This document shows positions 16,320 to 25,669 of a stretch of 64,000 bases of DNA, in pieces. The translations under genes were made by a program, and so were the position numbers. Within the stretch, counting starts at the first letter, position 1; every line of letters starts with the position of its first letter. The notes under the pieces are model-generated. The model did not search any database. It saw only the letters and a program-made list of their open reading frames with translations, and was not told the DNA's origin. This DNA is from Halosimplex aquaticum (lineage in GTDB: Archaea; Halobacteriota; Halobacteria; Halobacteriales; Haloarculaceae), in contig NZ_CP118158.1 of assembly GCF_028747785.1 (NCBI RefSeq), positions 1,364,001-1,428,000 on the forward strand. The letters are read 5' to 3'.

Positions 16320-16994
16320 CTAGCGACCTTCGACGCGGGAATACAACACGGAACGACTCGGGCGCACGAGTCCGAATCCGAACCCGATGAAGACGCCGGT
16401 CAGGTGCCCCACGACGCCCACCTGGGCCGAACCGAACGCGAGGGTCACGAGCCCGAAGACGGCCTGGCCGACGACGAAGCCGCCGAGTAGCACCCAGACC
16501 CAGGTCGCGTCGCCGTGCCACTCGCCGGTCGCGAGACGGTACCGCAGGCTGTCCACGACGGCGAGCGCGGTCATCGCGAGGACGATCCCGCTGGCGCCGA
16601 GCGTGCCGACGGGACGAGCGCCGACGCCCACGATGACGTACGACGCGACCTGCGCCGCAGTCGTCGCGACGCCGGAGACGACCGCCAGGCCGAGGAACTG
16701 CCGGCGGCCGAGCCGGCGCTCGACGATACCGCCGAACAGGAGCAACTGCACCACGCTCGACGTGAGGTGTCGGAGGTCGGTCGGGAGGTGCGCGAGTGGG
16801 GCGAGCAGCCACCCCACGGAGGGATCGCGGGTCGCGACGAAGAACTCGACGAACGCGGCGCGTCCGACGCGGGTCCAGACGTACCACTCGGCGGCGAAGA
16901 CGAGACAGAAGAGCAGACAGAGAGAGATGGCCGTCGGGACGGTGCGGAGCCAGCGGAGGCCCCGCGTCAGCGGCGACGCGGGGACCTCGGTCAT
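16320..16994 (-). CDS. Rhomboid-family intramembrane protease
   Basis: This 224-residue protein has about six membrane helices and the rhomboid core. LRHLTSSVVQLLLFGGIVER is the helix that normally reads H-x3-N, with the Asn replaced here. GTLGASGIVLAMTALA carries the catalytic GxSG serine, and VGVVGHLTGVFIGFGFG carries the catalytic histidine. With Ser and His kept it is probably an active intramembrane serine protease despite the altered oxyanion-region residues. It starts 5 bp after the stop of the ribonucleotide reductase gene on the same strand, so read-through transcription is likely without a clear functional link. Confidence 0.85.
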   Translation of the reverse strand: MTEVPASPLTRGLRWLRTVPTAISLCLLFCLVFAAEWYVWTRVGRAAFVEFFVATRDPSVGWLLAPLAHLPTDLRHLTSSVVQLLLFGGIVERRLGRRQFLGLAVVSGVATTAAQVASYVIVGVGARPVGTLGASGIVLAMTALAVVDSLRYRLATGEWHGDATWVWVLLGGFVVGQAVFGLVTLAFGSAQVGVVGHLTGVFIGFGFGLVRPSRSVLYSRVEGR

Positions 16995-16999
16995 CTACC

Positions 17000-19900
17000 T
17001 CAGCACTCCGACCAGCCGCAGGACTCGCAGGTCTTGCAGCCTTCGGAGTAGTACAGCGAGAGCGAGCTACACTCCGGGCACTCCGGGCTCTCGCCGGCGT
17101 CGATCAGTTCCTGCTGTGCGTCCTCGGAGGCCTCCCCGGCGTCGGGGCCGGGCTCGCCCGCGTCGCTGCCGGATTTGGCGCCCATGGAGACGGACGCGCC
17201 GCCGTCGGTCTCGGGTTCGGCGGCGGAGACGTCCTGGTTGGGGTTGCTGTCGTCCCGTCGCTCTTCCTCGGCGGTCTCCTCCAGCGTCTGCTGCTGGGGG
17301 TAGCCCTTATCGATCTCGTCGTCGAGGTAGCGGCGCAGGGCCGTGCCGATGGCGTCCGGGATGGACTGGATCTGCTCGCCCTTGTCCCAGGCGACCTTCG
17401 GGCTGCGGATGCCCTGGAGCTCGTCGGCGATCTCGCGGGGGTCCACGCCGGCGCGCAGCGCCGTCGAGATGGTCTTCGCGAGCGCCTCAGTGAACGAGGC
17501 GGTGAAGCCGCCGGAGTTGCCGATGTTGGCGAACAGCTCGAAGGGGCGCTCGGCCTCGGGGTCCTCGTTGATGTTGACGTAGAGCTTCCCGTAGCCGGTG
17601 TCGATGCGCTGGGTGACGCCGTGGAGCACGTCCGGACGCGTGCGCTTCTGGGCGTAGTCCGGGCGGTCGCCGTCGGCGGCGCCGAGCAGCTGCTCGGTCT
17701 CGGCCTCGACGGCAGCCTGGACGGCGTCCTCTTCGAGGAAGGCGTCGAGGCCGCCGAAGACCTCCTCGATCTGGGCGACGACTTCCTCGGCGTCCATGTC
17801 GGCGAACTCGGTGTTCTGGGCGCGCGTGGTGAGCACCTGCTTGCTGCGGGTGCCGTCGCGGTAGTAGGTGACGCCCTTGCCGCCGTGGTCGTAGATGTAC
17901 TCGAAGACCTCCCGCGCGTCTTCGGTCGACGAGTCGTTGGGCGCGTTGACGGTCTTCGAGATGGCCGAGTCGACGCCCTCCTGACAGGCGACCTGGATGC
18001 CCGCGTGGGCCTTCGCCGAGAGGTCGCCCGTGGTCACGAACAGCTCGCCGACCGCGTCGGGGACCGTCGACAGGCCGTCGACGCCGTCGAACTCGTTGTT
18101 GGCCATCTGCTCCTGGGCCTCCTCTTTGACGGCGTCGATGTCGAGGTCGTTCTCCTCCAGCACGCGCAGGAAGTAGTCGTCGAACTCGACGAGCATCTCG
18201 TCGCCCTGCACGTCGTCGGAGACGTTCTTGTAGTAGGCGACGTTGTAGATGGGCTCACAGCCGCCCGTCGTGTTGCCGACCATCGACGTCGTGCCGGTCG
18301 GCGCGATGGTCGTCGTGTTGTGGTTGCGGATGGCGAAGCCGTCGGCCCACTCGTCGGCGTCGAGGCCGGTCTGCTTCTCGAACCACTCGCGGTACTCGGT
18401 CGGGTTCGCGAACTTCGAGTTGTCCCACTCCGCGAAGGCACCCCGGTCCTGCGCGAGTTCGTGGCTCGCCCACTTGGACTGGTGGTTGATGTGGCGCATG
18501 AGCTGGCGGGCGACCTCGTTGGAGACGTCGTCGCCGTACTTCATGCCGAGCTGGATGTACAGCTGGGCCAGCCCCATGACGCCGAGGCCGATCTTGCGCA
18601 TCTCCCGGACCTTCTGTTCGATCTTCGGGACCGGGAAGTCTGACATCGTGACGACGTTCTCGAGGAAGCGCGTCCCCATCTCGATGCGGTAGTCGAACGA
18701 CTCGAAGTCGATAGCCTCGTCGAGGAAGGCGTCGACCGCGTCCTCCAGGGAGTCGTACTCGTCGGCGTGTTCCTCCGACCAGACGCGCCAGTCGGGCGCG
18801 TCGCGGGCCGCGAGCGTCGAGAGGTTGATGTGTCCCAGGTTACAGGCCTCGTACTCCTCGAGGGGCTGCTCGCCGCAGGGGTTCGTGGCGAGGATCTGGT
18901 GGTCGGGGTGCTCCTCGACGTCGAAGGAGTGCTCCTTGTTGACCCGTTCGAGGTAGATGACGCCCGGTTCGCCGTTCTCGTGGGCGCCGTCGATGATGCG
19001 CTCCCAGACCTCCGTCGCCGGGACCGAGAGCACCTCGCCGACCTCGACGTACTCGCCGAGGTCGAACATGTCGTAGAGCTCTTTGGTCTCCGCGGTGGCG
19101 ACGTGCGGTTCGCCCGTGCGCGGATTGGTGAACGTGAACTCCTCGTCGTTCTTCACGGCCTCCATGAAGTCGTCGGTGATGCCGACGGAGATGTTGAAGT
19201 TCGAGAGGTGGCCCTCGACGGCGTTGCGGAGGTGTTTCGGTACTTTGCCGTCGTCGTCGATGAGTTCACGCGCCTCCTCGAGCGCGTCGGCGAAGGAGTT
19301 GTGCGTGAAGTCGTCGGGGTCGTTCAGGCGCAGGGTGTGCGCCAGCGAGACGTCCTTGTTCTTCGCGTGGATGAACTGGATGACGTCCGGGTGCGAGACG
19401 CGCATGACGCCCATCTGCGCGCCGCGGCGGGCGCCCCCCTGGGCGATGGTCTCGCACATCTGGTCGAACGTCCGCATGAACGTGATGGGTCCCGACGCGA
19501 TGCCCCCCGTGGAGCCGACCGCGTCCCCGTACGGTCGGAGCCGCCAGAAGGCGTACCCCATGCCCCCGCCGGACTGGAAGACCTGCGCGGCCTCTTTCGC
19601 GGTCTGGTGGATGTCGTCGATGTCGTCCGCGGGCGAGTCGACGAAGCAGGCCGAGAGCTGCTGGAGTTCGTCGCCGGCGTTCATCAGCGTCGGCGAGTTC
19701 GGCATAAAGGAGAGGTCCTCCATCAGCGTCTGGAACTCCTCGGCCGTCTCCTCGACGTGGGTCCGAACGTCCTCGGGGAGTTCCGGGACGACCGTGTCGT
19801 AGGCGAACTTGTTGACGTTGTGCTGGGTGAGTGTCGTCTCGGCGTCGTCGTCGGCCGAGGTGCCCACACCGAAGACCTCCTCGGCGAGTTCGTCGCGCCG

Positions 19901-20176
19901 CGGGTGGTCGGGCTTGAGCTGGTCGGGCGTGACGGTGACCTCGACGCCCCGGTTGTCGGCCTCGTAGACGGCCTCGGCGAGCGCGATGTTCTTCGCGACG
20001 CGGACGAAGAGATCCTCCTGGTCCTCGATGAGTTCGCCGTCGGCGTCCTTCCGCAGATAGCGAGCGGGCAGAATGTTGTGATACGCGTTGCCGGTCAGAC
20101 GCTCTTCGAGCGTGTTCCCCTCGGTGCGCTTGATCGGCAGGTCGATGTCGCCGACCCCGAGATCGGCGTTACTCAT
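17000..20176 (-). CDS. nrdJ: Adenosylcobalamin-dependent (class II) ribonucleoside-diphosphate reductase
   Basis: This is a 1058-residue class II ribonucleotide reductase, which makes deoxyribonucleotides with a B12-derived thiyl radical. Visible motifs are QQLSACFVDSPADDIDDI (first active-site Cys), FQSGGGMGYAFWRLRPYGD, ATNPCGEQPLEEYEACNLGH (radical Cys and catalytic Asn/Glu region), and GTTSMVGNTTGGCEPIYN. A disordered acidic linker (about 960-1030) leads to a C-terminal zinc-ribbon/redox tail with CPECSS and CKTCESCGW. I chose ATG 20176 (MSNADLGVGD). There is no intein. The rhomboid gene follows after 5 bp. The long low-GC upstream stretch may contain its promoter or leader. Confidence 0.95.
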   Translation of the reverse strand: MSNADLGVGDIDLPIKRTEGNTLEERLTGNAYHNILPARYLRKDADGELIEDQEDLFVRVAKNIALAEAVYEADNRGVEVTVTPDQLKPDHPRRDELAEEVFGVGTSADDDAETTLTQHNVNKFAYDTVVPELPEDVRTHVEETAEEFQTLMEDLSFMPNSPTLMNAGDELQQLSACFVDSPADDIDDIHQTAKEAAQVFQSGGGMGYAFWRLRPYGDAVGSTGGIASGPITFMRTFDQMCETIAQGGARRGAQMGVMRVSHPDVIQFIHAKNKDVSLAHTLRLNDPDDFTHNSFADALEEARELIDDDGKVPKHLRNAVEGHLSNFNISVGITDDFMEAVKNDEEFTFTNPRTGEPHVATAETKELYDMFDLGEYVEVGEVLSVPATEVWERIIDGAHENGEPGVIYLERVNKEHSFDVEEHPDHQILATNPCGEQPLEEYEACNLGHINLSTLAARDAPDWRVWSEEHADEYDSLEDAVDAFLDEAIDFESFDYRIEMGTRFLENVVTMSDFPVPKIEQKVREMRKIGLGVMGLAQLYIQLGMKYGDDVSNEVARQLMRHINHQSKWASHELAQDRGAFAEWDNSKFANPTEYREWFEKQTGLDADEWADGFAIRNHNTTTIAPTGTTSMVGNTTGGCEPIYNVAYYKNVSDDVQGDEMLVEFDDYFLRVLEENDLDIDAVKEEAQEQMANNEFDGVDGLSTVPDAVGELFVTTGDLSAKAHAGIQVACQEGVDSAISKTVNAPNDSSTEDAREVFEYIYDHGGKGVTYYRDGTRSKQVLTTRAQNTEFADMDAEEVVAQIEEVFGGLDAFLEEDAVQAAVEAETEQLLGAADGDRPDYAQKRTRPDVLHGVTQRIDTGYGKLYVNINEDPEAERPFELFANIGNSGGFTASFTEALAKTISTALRAGVDPREIADELQGIRSPKVAWDKGEQIQSIPDAIGTALRRYLDDEIDKGYPQQQTLEETAEEERRDDSNPNQDVSAAEPETDGGASVSMGAKSGSDAGEPGPDAGEASEDAQQELIDAGESPECPECSSLSLYYSEGCKTCESCGWSEC

Positions 20177-20826
20177 GCGTCGAACCCCTCCGAGAGTCGA
20201 TACCGGCACCGGATCGAGAGCGTGTCCGCTGTGGCCTCATACCTATCATTTGTGACGGAATTTCTGTTTGTTTCGGTCCCAAATAACCCTTTGGTTGCGG
20301 GAATCTGTCCAGCTGTACAGGTGTCCGAATTCCGAGTAGTCGCGTCGCTACGGGCGTTCCTGACTGTGTAACCGTGCGTTCTGTTTCATGCGGTGAGTTC
20401 CTATTAAGGCTAGTCGGACCAGAGTGAAAGTGGTTTGGAATTTCGGGAAATCGACGGACTGCGGTTGGATTTGCAATGGAAGCGATGGGGGGTTTCGTCT
20501 GGAGATCCCATCAGCGTGTCAATCAGTGGCGAGACGTTCGACCGACGACCCCATAATTTAATAGTTCTTATAATAGCGGCGGTAGCAGGGCAGAATCGGC
20601 TTCCCTGTTGCGGTCCGGAAAAAGGCCGGATGTTTATATAAGAAATGTGGCCAGTCGATCGGCGAACGCGTGGATTTCGGACGGACGTGCCCGCCGTCGC
20701 CGTTCAAGGCTGACCGATGCCCCCAAGCCGAATTTCGACAGCCGGTGCCACCGTCACCGAGCGAGCGGGGGACGGACGGTGTTGCCACTCGTGACTGTTG
20801 AAAAAACGGAAGAAAGCGACGCGCGA
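20177..20826. other. Lower-GC intergenic stretch at the left edge of the accessory island
   Basis: About 650 bases carry no convincing gene. GC drops noticeably from about 20230 (for example aaataaccctttgg, and ataatttaatagttcttata at about 20550). A strong TATA-like sequence, tttatataag (20632-20641), could serve either strand: on the minus strand it would give a leader of about 430 nt for the B12-dependent reductase. A short hairpin, TCCGG-7 nt-CCGGA, lies at about 20612-20630. I looked for a cobalamin-riboswitch-like B12 box and did not recognise one. Confidence 0.5.
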
Positions 20827-21327
20827 TTAGGCGTCGGGGCCTTTCTGGCTGTTCAGCGTCGAGGACGTGTCGCCTTCAGCGGACTCCCAGACGACCTTGA
20901 CGTCGTAGTTGCTTTTGACCCCAACAGTAAGCGTCTGACCTGATTTGACCTCACTGTTCGAACCGTAATACTGCGTCCACGATCCTGTACTTGCTATGTT
21001 TGCGTTCTCGGTTGTGGTACCGTCTCCCATCACGTCTTTATTGCTCGCAAGTCCACTTCCACGCACGTAGAGATTAGAGGCCTGCAACGTTTGACCCCCA
21101 TCGTGGGAGAGGGTCAAAATTCCGACCTCGGTACCGCCATTAGTGCCTAACTGCTCGTAGTTCATGCCGATAGTCGCCGTCGGCGCGCCCTGTTGCGTCT
21201 GATTACCCAGTCCAAGGACGAACGATGCGATGACAGCCGCGAGGATGACCGTGATCGCGACCATCAGGATGACGCCGATGACCGGCGACACGGCGTCGTC
21301 TTCTTCGAGGAGTTGTTTAATCTGCAT
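20827..21327 (-). CDS. Type IV pilin / archaeal pilin-like secreted protein
   Basis: This 166-residue pilin precursor has an N-terminus DDAVSPVIGVILMVAITVIL (about residues 10-29), which is the haloarchaeal prepilin-peptidase (PibD) site and hydrophobic assembly helix (archaeal type IV pilin N-terminal domain, formerly DUF1628). The rest is a Gly/Ser/Thr/Asn-rich extracellular beta domain (GTNGGTEVGILTLSHDGGQT). The mature-domain DNA has lower GC than its surroundings, in keeping with horizontal transfer. No pilus assembly ATPase or membrane protein is adjacent. A minus-strand TATA box lies about 30 bp upstream of the ATG. Confidence 0.9.
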   Translation of the reverse strand: MQIKQLLEEDDAVSPVIGVILMVAITVILAAVIASFVLGLGNQTQQGAPTATIGMNYEQLGTNGGTEVGILTLSHDGGQTLQASNLYVRGSGLASNKDVMGDGTTTENANIASTGSWTQYYGSNSEVKSGQTLTVGVKSNYDVKVVWESAEGDTSSTLNSQKGPDA

Positions 21328-21352
21328 CCGACTCGCAAGTAACCGGTACGTA

Positions 21353-21360
21353 CCATAAAG
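21353..21360 (-). promoter_or_regulatory. TATA box of the pilin gene
   Basis: On the minus strand the sequence ctttatgg is centred about 30 bp upstream of the ATG at 21327. This is the right distance for a transcript that starts within a few bases of the start codon, as is usual in haloarchaea. Confidence 0.5.
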
Positions 21361-21652
21361 GGAAGCTGTCGTTTTGTGTGAAATACCCTTCAGGCTGGTC
21401 TACCAGGCTGTTTCGCGTCGAGAATACGCGTTCAACGCTGCACAGATCCGGTGCGTAACCGTTTATACGTAGAACATTCACCCGACACAGTAGCTTCAGA
21501 CGTCGGAGCAGTGAGGACCGGTGTCTGAATCGGAGGGTAGCAGTGATAACCTCACCGAGCTCACCTTTCCGATCGAACTGCTCGGCCAATGAGGGCCACC
21601 CTCCAACGCAGAAATACTCAGGGGAGACTTCGGTATTGCGGAGGCAGAACCA
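21361..21652. other. Island intergenic region, no clear gene
   Basis: About 290 bases upstream of the pilin gene contain only frames with unconvincing composition. A TATA-like tttatacg lies near 21461-21470. I see no repeats or tRNA fragment. Confidence 0.35.
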
Positions 21653-21904
21653 TTACAAGATGAGCACTGTCGTCTCACCACTTACTCCTGATACACTCCG
21701 ATTCGAGCACGGGCCGCAGTGAGGGTACGCTGCGACGCGCACGTCAGTGAACTCGGTGTCTTCCCGATACTCTGACTCGACGCACGCCTGTTCAGGACCG
21801 TTGGCGTCGGGGTCCAGCCGGTAAAGGGTGGCTGCGTACTGCGACCGGTTTCGCACGGCCGTCTCGACATCGGTCCGCTGCTCGGCAGTGGCCGGCTGAA
21901 TCAC
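21653..21904 (-). CDS. Hypothetical 83-residue protein
   Basis: This acidic 83-residue frame starts with GTG (VIQPATAEQRTDVETAVRNR) and contains a C-x2-C pair in YPHCGPCSNR. Third codon positions are mostly G or C in the first half, so it may be a real gene or the remnant of one. The frame stays open upstream of the GTG. I recognise no family. The position between pilin and integrase remnant fits island cargo. Confidence 0.35.
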   Translation of the reverse strand: MIQPATAEQRTDVETAVRNRSQYAATLYRLDPDANGPEQACVESEYREDTEFTDVRVAAYPHCGPCSNRSVSGVSGETTVLIL

Positions 21905-22149
21905 GCGCGGCCACCTCGCGCTTCCTTCGCGAAAATCGCAGGACGTGACCGGGTGGATTTCTCCGCCGAATCAATTCGATTTGAGACGGCGATTTTTCCG
22001 CTACCCGTAGGCGAGAAAGTTCCCCGAGAGAACCGCAATACCGGCGACTAATCGGATAGTTCGCGGGGAAGAAACGGTGTAGTGGACTCGCGGGGCAGGA
22101 GCTTTACAATCGCATGACGGCGTGGGGTTACGGTTCGTAACTTGCATCG

Positions 22150-22656
22150 TTAGAGGTTCTCCAGTTGCCGCTTGCGGACGGTCATCTTCTCCTGGTCGGT
22201 GCGGACGTCGTAGTGCTCGTACAGGACTTCGAGCGACAGGTCACACCGCTCGCTGACCACCTCGGGAGACACGTCCTGATTGAGGTGGTAGGTGATACTG
22301 CCGCGCCGGATCGCGTGCGGCGACCGCGCGGACGGACACATACTCGCGTTGCCGTCCCGGCCGAGCGCGTCGCAGGTCGCGGGGTTCAGCGGGTCGGCGT
22401 CGTGGGGACAACCGCCGATACGGCAGGGGTGCGTCAGCCGGTTCACCCACTTGTAAATCGTGTCGCCGGTGGGTCGGCCGTACTGGGTCGTGATCAGGGG
22501 TTGCCGGCCGTGGTCGTCGGTCCGCTTGTAGCGGTCCGGGTTGTCGAGATAATCGTCGATGACCTGGTACCAGCGCGGGCCCATGTACACCCACCGCTCG
22601 CCATCTTCGCCGTTCTTGAGTTTCGTGCCCGTGTCCGGGCGGTGTTCCAAAACGAG
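22150..22656 (-). pseudogene. Tyrosine recombinase (integrase), C-terminal fragment cut by an IS
   Basis: The 169 readable codons are the C-terminal catalytic part of an XerC/phage-type integrase. YQVIDDYLDNPDRYK, a four-Cys/His insertion (HPCRIGGCPHDADPLNPATC...C) and the box-II core SPHAIRRGSITYHLNQ (H-x2-R) are followed by LEVLYEHYDVRTDQEKM, with the nucleophilic Tyr. The gene runs on the minus strand and its N-terminal half, with the first catalytic Arg, is missing: reading upstream goes straight into the terminal inverted repeat of the IS at 22657. It is therefore inactive as it stands, and it marks the island as a former integrative element. Confidence 0.85.
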
Positions 22657-23727
22657 CGAGGGTGTCATAGAAAGCCTCACACACGAGGACGCAGGGTGTT
22701 GGAACTGTGTCTACGAGCGCCAGCACCCTGCAAGAAGAGGGTTCTATCGACGAGTTCTTCAATGTCGTGGCTACCGAGACGCTCGCGTTGTTCGAGCATC
22801 TTGAGTTCGACTTTTTCAGCGAGTTCGACGTGTTCGCCCCCGCTCGCCGGGGGCGAACACGAGACCACCACCCACCAGAACTCTTCCGAGCGTTCCTCCA
22901 CTGCTACTACAAGGACATCTACGGCATTCGCCCGGTCACACGAGAACTCCAGAACACGGTCGTCTGGCTCAGCTGTGGCTTCGATCGACCGCCCTCAAGA
23001 GACGCGGTCGATCGCTTCCTCACCGACCTCGAACACGTCGTCGACGAAGTCTTCGACCACCTCGTCGAGCAGGCCGCCGCCCGCGGCCTGCTCGACATGA
23101 CCTACCGAATCGATTCGACGGACGTGCGAGCGATGCCATCCGACCCAGATGCGTCGAAGAACTACGACCCAACCGCTGAGGAGTACTATTACGGCTACGG
23201 CTGTACGATCGTCTCAACCGGCGCAAAGATCCCGATTGCAGCCGAGTTCACCGAGAGCAAACAAGCCGCAGAAGAGACGGCGATGCGCGTCACCCGTGAC
23301 GCGCTCGCCGTCGCCCAGCCGATCTGGATGCTCGGTGACAGCGCCTACGACACGCTCGACTGGCACGACCTCCTGCTGACCGCAGGAGTCGTGCCAATCG
23401 CCCCGTACAACCCGCGAAACACCGACGATCCGCTCAATATCAAGTACAGAGTCGAAGACCGCATCGAGAAACACAGTGACGAGATTCAGCTCAAACAGTC
23501 GATCCTAGACGAGACGTACAACCGCCGGAGTCAGGTCGAGCGAACGAACGATGCGGTCAAGGACTGCGGCCTCGGGACGCTACGCGCCCGAGGCCGCGTC
23601 CACGCCCGAGCGCAGGTGTTCCTTGCGCTCTGCGTTCGACTCGTCGTCGCCGTCACCAACTACGAACGAGGTGACAATCCGGGAAGCACCGTCATCACGG
23701 TATGAGATGGATTCTATGACACCCTCG
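22657..23727 (+). mobile_element. Insertion sequence of 1071 bp with perfect 16-bp inverted repeats
   Basis: The left end CGAGGGTGTCATAGAA (22657-22672) is the exact reverse complement of the right end TTCTATGACACCCTCG (23712-23727). A single transposase gene fills the interior. The size and inverted repeats are close to those of ISH11-type elements, from memory. The flanks show no target duplication (aacgag on the left, gcctcc on the right). Both flanking genes are truncated exactly at the ends, which suggests an IS-mediated deletion. Confidence 0.85.
22707..23705 (+). CDS. IS4/IS5-superfamily DDE transposase
   Basis: This intact 332-residue transposase encodes the DDE catalytic triad: first Asp in YRIDSTDVRAMP (about 135), second Asp in WMLGDSAYDTLDW (about 213), and Glu in YNRRSQVERTNDAVK (about 273-287), which fits the Y-x2-R-x3-E-x6-K signature of the IS4/IS5 groups exactly. 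It carries out cut-and-paste or replicative transposition of the surrounding element. There is no frameshift, so it may be active. It lies within the 16-bp inverted repeats at 22657 and 23727. Confidence 0.9.
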   Translation: MSTSASTLQEEGSIDEFFNVVATETLALFEHLEFDFFSEFDVFAPARRGRTRDHHPPELFRAFLHCYYKDIYGIRPVTRELQNTVVWLSCGFDRPPSRDAVDRFLTDLEHVVDEVFDHLVEQAAARGLLDMTYRIDSTDVRAMPSDPDASKNYDPTAEEYYYGYGCTIVSTGAKIPIAAEFTESKQAAEETAMRVTRDALAVAQPIWMLGDSAYDTLDWHDLLLTAGVVPIAPYNPRNTDDPLNIKYRVEDRIEKHSDEIQLKQSILDETYNRRSQVERTNDAVKDCGLGTLRARGRVHARAQVFLALCVRLVVAVTNYERGDNPGSTVITV

Positions 23728-25445
23728 GCCTCCGATATCTCCTGGTATCGGTTCCGAATGTTCCAGTCGCCGATTTTACTATTCTCGGTCTCGTCGGGGT
23801 CAGAGTATCCCTTAGGTTCGATAGTCTCCAAATATCCGATTAGGGAGTTTCCTTGGCGAATATTGAAGTCAATGTTGGGAAGGGGTTCGACCTCACTGGG
23901 CTCATCTTCGATATCGGCAACCATCGAGAGCCATAGCCGTAGTTTACATATTTCGACTGCCCCATCATCGATATCCACCCCGTAAAGGTTGTTGAGGATA
24001 ACCGACCGCTTTGCGTACAGAGAAGCGCTCCCTCTACCGTTCTCGATTGTCTCTAATTCCTCTACAGTACGTTCCTCGAGCTCCCATGCTTTCCCCTCAT
24101 CATCCATCTGCTGGAAGAACTCGATGCACTGCATGTAGATATCCAACAGTACCTCCTGGGCGGCGAGCAGGAATGCGCCGCTACCAACTGCTGGATCGAG
24201 GACACGAGCCTCCTTCAAGAAGTCGTGATACAGCGTCTCCACGTGCCGTGTCTCGACGTTTTTCGTAGGTACCTGCGTAGTGACCACTCCGCCATCGGCT
24301 AGTGCCTCCACGCCGCTCTCAACGTCCGGAGCAGGGAACCCAAATACATCGTCGATTTCTTCGTAGTTGGCGCCAACTTCCTCGTTGAGCTGGTCGAGAA
24401 GGTACGGGTGAATCGTCCGCCGAGACATGAACCCGGTAATCTCCTCAGGAGTGTAGTACGCCCCCATTTCTTTCTGGTTAACCGTCTGCTCGAAGATGTG
24501 GCCGAGGATGGCTGGCGAGAGGTTCTTGGGATCGACGATGTCGAGCCGCTCGTCCACGTTCCAGTTCCAGTCTGAGAGGAAGTCGAGGATGTCACCGAAC
24601 AGTTCGTTAGTGTGCTCGGTCGTATCGCCGAGGCGAGCGTCCTCAAACTCTTCCTCAATGGGATTCTTCGAGAACAACCCACCGTTGAGGTACGGAAGTG
24701 CGCCAAACTCTGTGCTCTTTTTGCCCTTTTCGGCGAGGAAATCGAAGAACAGCGGCTCATAGAATTCTTCATAGACGTTTTCGCCCTCGTCTACGCGTTG
24801 TTTATGATGTTCGTGGAGGTAGTTCGGGTCGCGGTCGAGCAGGCGTTTCTCCTGGATGAAGTAGAGGAAGATCATCCGGTCGAGCGTGACCTGCACGTAG
24901 CGCTGCTTGGCGTCCCCGCGGTCGTCGGGGATACCGGCGACTTCCTGCACAAGATCGGTTCGAAGAGTCTCGAACTGCTGGTAGAACTCTTTGACAACTT
25001 GCTTAGTGTCATAGAGGTCGTCGTAGATCGCTGCCGCCGAGCCGAATTCAAGACTGTTGAGTTTCTGGAGGATGGTATTCTTCTCACCAGTCTCGCTGGT
25101 CATCTGCTCCTTTGTGAACGAGAGCTTCTGGTGCTTGATACGCCCGTGTTGTTGTCCATCGAGCGCCCGAATTCGGGTGAGGAAGGTGAACTCCTCGTAG
25201 TCGTTGGTGGCGACAAGGTTAGTTCGACGTCGCCGGTCGTCGGGTTTGAAGTCGGAGGCCGATTCTCCTGGGCCAGCTTCGACGAGGACGATAAACTCGC
25301 GGTCGGTGAGCTGGAGGACGAGCTCGTTGTCGTCTCCAAGGTTGTCACGGACTTTCAGGCCCCGTTTTTCGAAAGTGGAAGCGACATCAGATAGTGAATC
25401 CCAGCCAGCGATGTCCTTCGCTGTAATCTGCTGGAGTGCAGCCAT
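23728..25445 (-). pseudogene. Eco57I-type adenine-specific DNA methylase/restriction enzyme, 3' truncated by the IS
   Basis: About 572 N-terminal residues of a large Eco57I/type IIG- or PglX-like protein remain. An N-terminal region starting MAALQQITAKDIAGW is followed by helical sequence, GAYYTPEEITGFMSRRTIHP, the SAM-binding motif I LDPAVGSGAFLLAAQEVL, and NNLYGVDIDDGAVEICKLRL. The frame reaches the right end of the IS at 23727 just before where the catalytic NPPY motif would be, so methylation activity is lost. Family members are usually above 1000 residues. A TATA box 27 bp upstream indicates the start. It is probably a relic of a restriction or BREX-like system. Confidence 0.85.
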
Positions 25446-25467
25446 AGACAGAAAGTTCTACCAAGGA

Positions 25468-25476
25468 CATATAAAA
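25468..25476 (-). promoter_or_regulatory. TATA box of the truncated methylase gene
   Basis: The minus strand reads ttttatatg, centred about 27 bp upstream of the ATG at 25445. This spacing predicts a leaderless transcript. Confidence 0.5.
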
Positions 25477-25669
25477 CCACATACGGCTCACTACTGTCCG
25501 AATTTGTTGAGACCCTATAGCGTAAACGAGATCGATCCGGGTACGCACCTTGGCATAGATATGAAGGGCCAATTGTTGACGTCGACAATGATTCTGTAGG
25601 GGAAGAAACGGACGACGAGAACAATGGATTTCAGATGGTGCGACGTTCGAGACCTATAGACGGTGTGGG

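Noticed and set aside
16175..16390. Short frame over structured element copy A
   Set aside because: The sequence is better explained by the shared non-coding element; the translation is not conserved in copy C.
17000..20176. Possible intein in the ribonucleotide reductase (common in haloarchaea)
   Set aside because: The length (1058 residues) and continuous family motifs leave no room for an intein; no splicing-block motifs are seen.
20608..20943. Plus-strand frame after the TATA-like motif at 20632
   Set aside because: It is antisense to the pilin 3' end and Arg-rich, with no recognisable domain.
22065..25611. 13-bp direct repeat ggggaagaaacgg at 22065-22077 and 25599-25611 as island attachment sites
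   Set aside because: It is short, lies inside the island at both positions, and is not near an integrase core site or tRNA. It may be chance.
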